From positions 186,001 to 250,000 of the forward strand of contig CAJZBQ010000060.1 in assembly GCA_914767885.1 (NCBI GenBank): a stretch of DNA of 64,000 nucleotides, written 5' to 3'. Shown piece after piece: positions 57,554-64,000 of the stretch. Made by a program: the position numbers and the translations under genes. A model generated the notes under the pieces. The model made no database searches. It saw only the letters and a program-made list of their open reading frames with translations, and had not been told where the DNA came from. Positions within the stretch are counted from its first letter, which is position 1; each line of letters starts with the position of its first letter. The stretch comes from Blepharisma stoltei (lineage: Eukaryota > Ciliophora > Heterotrichea > Heterotrichida > Blepharismidae).

Positions 57554-60500
57554 ATGTCAAGCTCAAAAACTGAAAAACAAAGTGGAATCATGTCTTGGAT
57601 TTTTAGCAATGAGCAAGCAAAAACTGTGGTAAGGAAATCCAGAAAGAGAATAAAGCTATCAAAACCTCAGATTAAGCTAAATAAATTGATGAATGAAGTT
57701 ACCAATTATATCATCGACAATGCTGAAAATTCAGTCACAGCTTCAACCCCAATCAATTCCATTTGTCTGTCGAGTGATGAACCATTTGTATATTTTGCAA
57801 GCAGCAAAGGCAGCGTAAGCTGCTTTAACTACGAAGAATGCAAAATTGTGAATGATAGTATTTTGCACATAAACTCTATTAATACTCTTCTAATAGACCA
57901 TAACTTAAACCGAGCTGTCATATGTGGGGAAAGTCCTATAGTTAGGATTTACACAGTCCCAGATTTTGAACTATATACATTAAAATGGCGATACGTGTCA
58001 ACCTGCCATATTGGCACAGCAGTTAAGACCTTATGGCTACGGCGAACTGGGACGAACTCCTAGAATCAAGTGCAGGCTCAAGAGGTGTGTATCGGGTAGG
58101 TTTTGGCTGCTTTCCTGTGGTTGGAAATGGAGGTGCTCAACAACGTCCTTTGGATCAGATGACCCATGGGCATCCCTCTACCGATAAACTGGGGTTTCGG
58201 CCCAGGCCACAGGGGAACATTCTTTTTCCTATAGCTGTCAAAGAAAGGCACTTCGGCACCCGATAAACTCCAAGGATCCTTGGAATCACGCTACTCCAAT
58301 CGCTCGTAGCAGGGCCGTAGAAACCCATAAGCCGCCCACTCAAGGTAAGGAGGAGACAGAAAATACCAGAAGGGCACTCGCAAGAGGGATAGACCCTCTG
58401 GGCTGGAGTCGAAAAGCAGTAGAATCTCCCGTACGGGATGTCTTTGGTGACTGCGTCACCAATATGGCTAGCGCCTGACTTTTAATAATCCTAATCCCAG
58501 ATTTTGAACTGGAATATGAATTTAAAGAGCATGCTTTAAACATATCAAAAATTTATTTAAACCATGGATTATGCTACTCTGGAGACGTTGGAGGAGTTGT
58601 AAATAGGATAAATTTATTTGAGCTGAAACCAGATAACTTTTCTATACCAAATATAGGGAAAATCACTGATTTATTAGTTACTCGGGATAACAATTTTCTT
58701 TATGTGAGTGGCGATGCTTTTATTAAAGTTTATGATACAAAAACAAAAAAAGAAATTAGCCAGCTGAATAATCATACCGGAATCGTAACTTGTTTAGCTA
58801 TTGACCCAAAATCTGAATATCTAGCATCAGGAGGAGAAGACTGCAATATTTTCTTATGAAAAATCCCTGATAACACTCTTTTTAAAAAAATTGGTCAACA
58901 TTCTGCAATTTTAAGGTCATTGAGCATCAGTTCTGACGGAATTTTTCTTGCTTCAGGAAGTGATGATTTTTTGGTTAAAATATGAGACCTAGATTATGAA
59001 AGAAGAGAGCAAACTTTAGGAGGACACAAAGGAATCATAAGAGCTGCTGTTTTTTCAGCAAAACGAGATTTTATTTTTTCCGGAGGAGATGATACAATGC
59101 TTAAAGTCTGAAAATTTCCTGAATTTCAAGAGGATTATTTTTATAAAGCAAACTCTAGCACTGACTATAACTCAGTCACTTTTATCCCAGACACAAAAGC
59201 TCTAATGTCTTGTGGGACAGATAAAATTGTTAGGAGATGAGATAAAAATGGAAATCCTTCAAATGCATTTGCTACACAAGGTTCTGGGCTGAAAATATGT
59301 ATATCCCAAGATGAAAGATATGGAGCTGTTGGTGATGAGCTCGGTATTCTTTATATTTTTAACCCATTTACATTTGAAGTCCATCATAAAATACAGGCTC
59401 ATCGTGGGCTTATTAGAGATTTATGCTTTTCACCTAGAGGTGACTATTTAATTACAGGAGGCGGAGACTCAATAGTCTATATATGAAATCTTGAAGGCAC
59501 TGAAAATTTACAATTAAGAGGCCATAGCCAAAGTATATGATGCCTTTGTATTAGTCATGACGGAAAAAGAATATATTCAGGCAGCAGCGATAAAACAGTC
59601 ATTGAATGGGAGGCCGAAGCGGCTTGTGAGAAAAAGATTTTCCATATTCAAGAGCCAGTGAGCTCTATTGCAATATCTCAAGATGATAGCCTGATAATAA
59701 CAGGAGGGATGGTTGGGATTGTAAAAGTCTGGAATATTGATGAAGCCTGACTTGAGTCGAAATTTACAGTGCACGCAGGGGTTGTATAGCTAGAGAACTA
59801 TTTTTGCTCGGTCTTCCCGATTTTTTCTATCAGACGGGAGTTGGCCGAACCAGCTTATGTTTGTAAAACAAACTCCTCAAGTGTTTCTGCTACTTGGGGA
59901 TTTGGCTTTACCAACTCCCCTCTTCCCATCACGAAAGATCGGGAATTCCGACCAAAATAGTGTTTGGGCTATAACACAGATTGTAGTTCTTCATAGCAAT
60001 GAAACTATGCTGACAGCAGGGACTGATTTTAAGATTTTTGTGATTTCTTTATTATATCGTGAAGCAGTCACTTATTTTTCACGCAAATCTCCTATATACT
60101 CACTCGTAGTATCATCTGATGAAAGCTATATCGCAACTGGAGAAAAGCAGCATATAATTTTTCAAGAAAACCCACTTTCTGCTCAAACCATTTCTGTGGC
60201 AGGACCTATTGAAAAAATCCAGGAATATTTGTCATATATGAGAGATGTGTTGACCGATAAGCATCCGACCTATGACAATGCGTATGATAATTTTTTAATT
60301 TTGCCTCATTATGTGAATAGTCTGCATATCTATTCATTTTTGAACCTCAAAGAATATATGCTTATTAATTTATATGAAAATTAAATTTAATTATTACTCT
60401 TATATGAATACTTTATTATGAGAGATTATTTCTGGAGCTCTTAGCCATTCCGCAGCTACAATAAAAACAAGCCAAGGCTTTTATCCTTTATCTATTGCTT

Positions 60501-62684
60501 TACTTACTCTCTGCGGTACATGTGCGAGTAAAACAATAGGAAAACACCTTTGCTACCAAAACCCATCATCCATAAGCAAATAGAAATTTTTTTAATATAA
60601 AAATTTTTATGAAAACAATTTAATATAAGTGTTAATTAGAATAATGAAATCGAGCTAATTCTGTTTAATTTAAACAATTTGCACTTTAAAAAAACATAAA
60701 TTTCACAAATTAAATTTTAAATTTTTTCCAATTGGTTTTTTTTTTTAGAACAATTAAACCCCCTCTATGTGCGTACAAATTTTTTTTTTGTTACGCAAGG
60801 AAGGGGAGTTAAAGAATTTAAAGGATTGAGAGATGAATTCGTCAAATGTTTTTGTGCAGTTGGGAAACACAATCCTTTTATTTTACAAATAGTCGAAAAT
60901 GACTTAAATTCGATGAACACGCAAGGATTTGGAGCTTTAAATGACCTTTATGAAGTTTTATACCAAGAAACGCAAAGGAAAAGTCTACCTAAATTTTGTG
61001 AATCCAATGTGGTCTTGCCTATAACAAATATTTCTGATTCTCCACGAATCAAAATTTCTGATTTTTTCAATGAGAATGGCATCAGCAACCAAGGGACTTC
61101 TATGATATTTAAAGAGTCCTACATAAAACTAAATTTTCATATGGGAAGCCGCCAGAGTTTAGATTTCCTTATGAGTTTATCTACATGTAAAAACAACGAA
61201 GTGTTTAAAACCCCTTTAATTCTTGACGTAATTCGGTATAAATGAGAAACTGCTAGATATCCATTAATGTACCAAGGTTTTATGTACTATTCATATTTAG
61301 TCACGCTCTCTATCTATACAGCCTGATTTATGAAAAATCGGTCCTTTCAGATAACTCTTTTTATTATGAATTCTCTCTTAAACATTTTTGAGCTGTTTTT
61401 AATGGCTGTCTCAGGGAAATACTACTTCACTTATATATGAAATTACGTTGACTGGTTTAGAGGTATCATGCTTTTACTATACGAATACATGGAATGATAC
61501 AACGTTTTGCCTGAGCTCATGCCTTCAGTTTTCGCTATAGTCACTTTTCTCAGCTGAGCCAGAGGGATTGCATATTTTCGGCTATTTAAAACTACCCGAT
61601 ATTTTATCAACCTCCTCATAAGTGTGATCAGTGGGATGTCTGGGTACATTATTTTATTAATTTACTCCACTTTTGCATTTTGCTTTATATTTATAGTCCT
61701 TGCAAGAGATATGCATATCCCAGATTTAATGCTAAACGTTAGAACTTCATATAATTTGGTATTCGGAAATTTTGACTTTGAGAGCGAAATAATTGAGCTT
61801 ACTGTTGTCACGCTTGGGATTATCATAAACCCTATCATAATGATGACTATTTTAATTTCTATTATTACTGATGTGTATGAGCAGGTTCAAAGTGATTGCT
61901 TGTCGTCAGATATAAAAGAATTGATTTTTTTGAATATTGAGGTAGAAAATCTAATGTTTTGGAAAAGAAAAAATGTGCATAGACAGTATATACAGGTAGT
62001 TAAAGAGTATGAAAGAGAAGATGATTTGTCGTGGGAAGGAAAACTTACTGTACTTAAGAAGTCATTGGAGAAATCACACCATTCGACACTACAGTTTTAT
62101 GGGGCATTTACAAAAAGGCTTAAAGATAGAGATGAGCTTATGAGTCAAAATGCAAAAAAGGCACAAAAGATAATTGAGCTGCTTGATTTAATTAAATTAA
62201 AGTAAGCTGTTCGTCCTAGATAGGGTCGGGATTTTCACCCCTAAATGATCATTTTCCCGAAGGACCCCGGCAGACACCACCACCGCTGGCAAGGGATTCG
62301 AACGACCATCTTGACTTCCATGGCTTTTGGAGCCTATAGGCCCATCACCTAGGTCGAAATTCCCCAGTTTCTCGTTAGCAGATGTCACCTCTTGAGTCTG
62401 CTAGAGAGATTTATCGTCCTCTTGTGGCTTTTGCTTGTCCCTGCCCTTTCTAATGATGGCCTCGGAGAGGCAAAACTAAGAGTCCCAGGGATCAGCTTCT
62501 TAGGGCCCGAGAAAACCTAGTCCGATACACACTAAGAATTAACGGCCTCTTTCTGCCCTTCCTCTTCACACTGGGCCGTTGCCTGCAAGTGTTGAAAAAA
62601 AGGGTCAGGAGATCAGGAGGTCTGTCTTCATCATTTTTTATATATATCGAGCTGCTTGATAGAGAAGCAGAAAAAGAAGATTAA
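57554..62684 (+). CDS. WD40-repeat / ion-channel fusion protein
   Basis: The inferred product is about 1195 aa. Roughly residues 60-640 hold many WD40 repeats forming beta-propellers, with the closing Trp encoded by UGA seven times (for example KIWDL, KVWKFPE, YIWNLEG). A linker with SAATIKTSQGFYPLSIAL follows. From about 890 there are several hydrophobic segments, a probable pore loop (YNLVFGNFDF, about 1040) and a last TM segment IIMMTILISIITDVYEQ (about 1072), then a charged helical tail ending ELLDREAEKED. This fits a TRP/polycystin-like six-TM channel. Interruptions are 57973-58510, 59787-59985, 60507-60811, 62188-62660 and a probable 28-bp one near 60375-60402; removing all leaves 3588 nt, or 1196 codons. 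Start ATG at 57554; upstream GTG is unlikely. Confidence 0.85.
57973..58510 (+). mobile_element. Retroposon-like insert in the WD40/channel gene
   Basis: Flanked by a perfect 16-bp repeat TCCCAGATTTTGAACT (57957-57972 and 58495-58510) with no TA. Near its start, TGGCACAGCAGTTAAG resembles a tRNA A-box and is partly shared with the insert at 9712. Excision gives PDFELEYEFKE. A TA-to-TA cut nearby also stays in frame, losing two residues. Confidence 0.75.
59787..59985. other. Hairpin IES in the WD40/channel gene
   Basis: A 199-bp insert between TA 59785-59786 and TA 59984-59985; TTGTA is repeated at both edges. Its two halves are imperfect inverted repeats of about 60 bp (TCGGTCTTCCCGATTT... 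against ...GATCGGGAATTCCGACC). Excision restores HAGVVVLHSNET. Confidence 0.8.
60375..60402. other. Possible 28-bp IES
   Basis: The frame must shift by one between NLKEYMLINLY and LWEIISGALSH, and there is no GT...AG intron here. TA 60373-60374 and TA 60401-60402 allow a 28-bp removal giving INLYMNTLLWEII. Other TA pairs also fit, so the exact limits are uncertain. Confidence 0.45.
60507..60811 (-). mobile_element. Decayed family-A MITE in the WD40/channel gene
   Basis: 305 bp flanked by TTA (60504-60506 and 60809-60811). The ends are CTCTCTGCGG and GGAAGGGGAG; CCCTCTATGTGCGTACAA at 60760 recalls the family motif in reverse orientation. Excision restores PLSIALLKEFKGL in frame. Confidence 0.78.
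62188..62660 (-). mobile_element. tRNA-derived SINE-like insert
   Basis: Flanked by a perfect 12-bp repeat GAGCTGCTTGAT (62176-62187 and 62649-62660) with no TA. On the minus strand it contains GGTCGTTCGAATCCC, an excellent pol III B-box/T-arm, preceded by a tRNA-like stretch whose acceptor pairing is imperfect. Left in place it changes the last eight codons; excision gives the C-terminus ELLDREAEKED. Confidence 0.75.
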
Positions 62685-62927
62685 TAAATTATAATAATTT
62701 ATTGTTTAGACACAGCTTTGATAATAATTAATTCCCGCGAAATAAAAATGCTTACAAATTTTCATCAAAAATTTTATTTTATCGTAATTTCCAACCTCAT
62801 ACCTTTAAATTGTTTTAAAATGCCTGCCATATTATTTTTAACGTTAAAACTCAAAGGAAATCAAAAATCTTTCCCTAGTAAAAAGTTCTTTATTATCTTA
62901 ATTATGATATAATAAACTCGCGGCAAT

Positions 62928-64000
62928 ATGGAATCACGGCGGGAAGACGGTAGTGAGTCATCTTCATCAAGAATCCGAACTCAAGGCACCCAAGGGCTTG
63001 GGCGACATGGAATCTCCAATACTGAAGGCTCTCTCGCCCCTCAATTTGTAAATCGAATGGAAGACGGCACCGATTTTGACCCTGGTGCTCTACGTTCAGT
63101 TCTCTGGGGCACAGACATAAATATCGACGAAATTCAGACAAAATTCAAAGATTTCCTATTAAGATTCACTGACGCAGACGAAATGAGTGATGGGGAAACT
63201 CCTTTCTACATCAAAAGGCTGATAGATAATACAAACACTGCATTCTTCAACCTCGACGTAGACTGTGATCATATTTTCCAATTTGACAGAGAGCTTTACC
63301 AGCAGCTAGTTAACTACCCTTCAGATATTGTCCCACTTTTCGATTTATCAGCAATGGAGCTCTATAGGAGTCTGCATAACGAAAATTTAGACGAAGACTA
63401 CAAAATCCAAGTAAGGACCCACAATTTAAGACATGTGACTGGGATGAGAGAAATGGGCCCAGACAAAATCGATATGCTAATTGCAGTCAGGGGGATTGTG
63501 ATAAGATGCTCAGATATAGTCCCTGATATGAGGGTTGCTGACTTCAGATGCGCTCAATGTGGAAGACATGAAAAGGTTACCTTAGAAAGAGGAAAAGTGG
63601 AAGAGCCGAACTCTTGTCCAAGGTGTTTAGCGAAATATTCATTTGAGCTGATTCATAATTTGTCAATATTTTCTGATAAGCAGCATATAAAAATCCAAGA
63701 AACACCTGAAAATATTCCTGAAGGAGAAGTCCCGCATACTGTGCATATTTGCTGCTATGATGATATGATTGATATTATGAGACCTGGGGATAGGATTGAA
63801 GTAACTGGAATTTTTAGAGCTTGCCCGATGAGGGTGTCTAGGCTAAGAAGGACCTTGAAGTCTATATACAGCACTTATGTAGATGTTGTGCATGTAGCAA
63901 AAATGCATAAGCAGAGATTTACACATGAGGAAGAAGAGGTGACTGAGTTTTCTGACGAAAAAAAGCAGCTTTTCCATCAAATTGCAGAGAGACCTGACCT
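62928..64000 (+). CDS. MCM4: MCM4 replicative helicase subunit, N-terminal part
   Basis: 357 codons are visible; the AAA+ domain lies beyond the window. The ATG at 62928 follows an in-frame TAA four codons upstream. The first 45 residues are Ser/Glu/Arg-rich, as in the disordered MCM4 tail. An A-domain and OB fold with a zinc ribbon (CAQCG...CPRCL, about aa 207-230) follow, together with the MCM4-like stretch IRCSDIVPDMRVADFRC and SDKQHIKIQETPENIPEGEVPHT. MCM4 is one of six subunits of the MCM2-7 helicase that unwinds DNA at nuclear replication origins. No IES or intron is seen in this part. Assignment to MCM4 rather than another MCM rests on that stretch and is fairly secure. Confidence 0.92.
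   Translation, partial: MESRREDGSESSSSRIRTQGTQGLGRHGISNTEGSLAPQFVNRMEDGTDFDPGALRSVLWGTDINIDEIQTKFKDFLLRFTDADEMSDGETPFYIKRLIDNTNTAFFNLDVDCDHIFQFDRELYQQLVNYPSDIVPLFDLSAMELYRSLHNENLDEDYKIQVRTHNLRHVTGMREMGPDKIDMLIAVRGIVIRCSDIVPDMRVADFRCAQCGRHEKVTLERGKVEEPNSCPRCLAKYSFELIHNLSIFSDKQHIKIQETPENIPEGEVPHTVHICCYDDMIDIMRPGDRIEVTGIFRACPMRVSRLRRTLKSIYSTYVDVVHVAKMHKQRFTHEEEEVTEFSDEKKQLFHQIAERPD

Noticed and set aside
58033-58543. ORFs inside the insert of the WD40/channel gene
   Set aside because: They lie between perfect 16-bp duplications and show no protein-family signal; GC-rich chance ORFs.
62206-62500. Functional tRNA gene on the minus strand
   Set aside because: The B-box is excellent, but the acceptor arm does not pair properly and the sequence sits in an insert; better read as a tRNA-derived SINE.

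Overview
This window looks like germline (micronuclear) DNA of a heterotrich ciliate, most like Blepharisma. Three sequence facts support this. UGA must be read as tryptophan, while UAA and UAG act as stops: seven in-frame UGAs fall on WD40-repeat tryptophan positions at 58511-59760, and others fall on conserved Trp residues of the ABC transporters. The polycystin-like gene carries two introns of exactly 15 nt (GT...AG). Almost every gene is cut by AT-rich or mobile DNA bounded by short direct repeats, and removing it restores an open frame. The Blepharisma assignment is inference from family knowledge; no database was searched.

Positions 1-46894 hold a head-to-tail array of six full-type ABCA transporter genes, all on the minus strand (A 1-3785, cut by the window edge; B 5449-11023; C 13193-21614; D 23066-29393; E 30939-38251; F 39638-46894). 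After the inferred excisions, B, C and F give open frames of 1733, 1734 and 1732 codons. E needs correction of one 2-bp duplication, and D has one interruption that cannot be removed cleanly. All six share a TTCTCCAAA-like box at a fixed distance upstream of ATG. The spacers between copies are AT-rich and hold elements but no genes.

Positions 49173-64000 carry plus-strand single-copy genes: a Cyc8/Ssn6-like TPR corepressor, a small putative N-myristoylated protein, a coiled-coil/polycystin (PKD2-type) channel, an unknown protein, a WD40-repeat/ion-channel fusion of about 1195 aa, and the N-terminal part of MCM4.

The eliminated DNA falls into classes. (1) Two related MITE families, A (core CCTCCGTGAGCGAACAA) and B (core CCATCCTTGATCGAACGA), have CTCCCC...GGGGAG ends and 3-bp TNA target duplications (TAA, TTA or TGA). 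(2) Retroposon-like inserts of about 0.4-1.1 kb, several sharing sequence modules, are flanked by 9-17 bp target duplications, half of which lack TA. (3) Short TA-bounded internal eliminated sequences (IESs) and hairpin IESs are also present. (4) A foldback-like element has minisatellite arms and a 9-bp duplication. Several are nested: B in A, A in an IES, and retroposon in retroposon. The most notable point is that intact reading frames can be rebuilt precisely across elements of at least three transposon types, including ones with no TA at the boundary.
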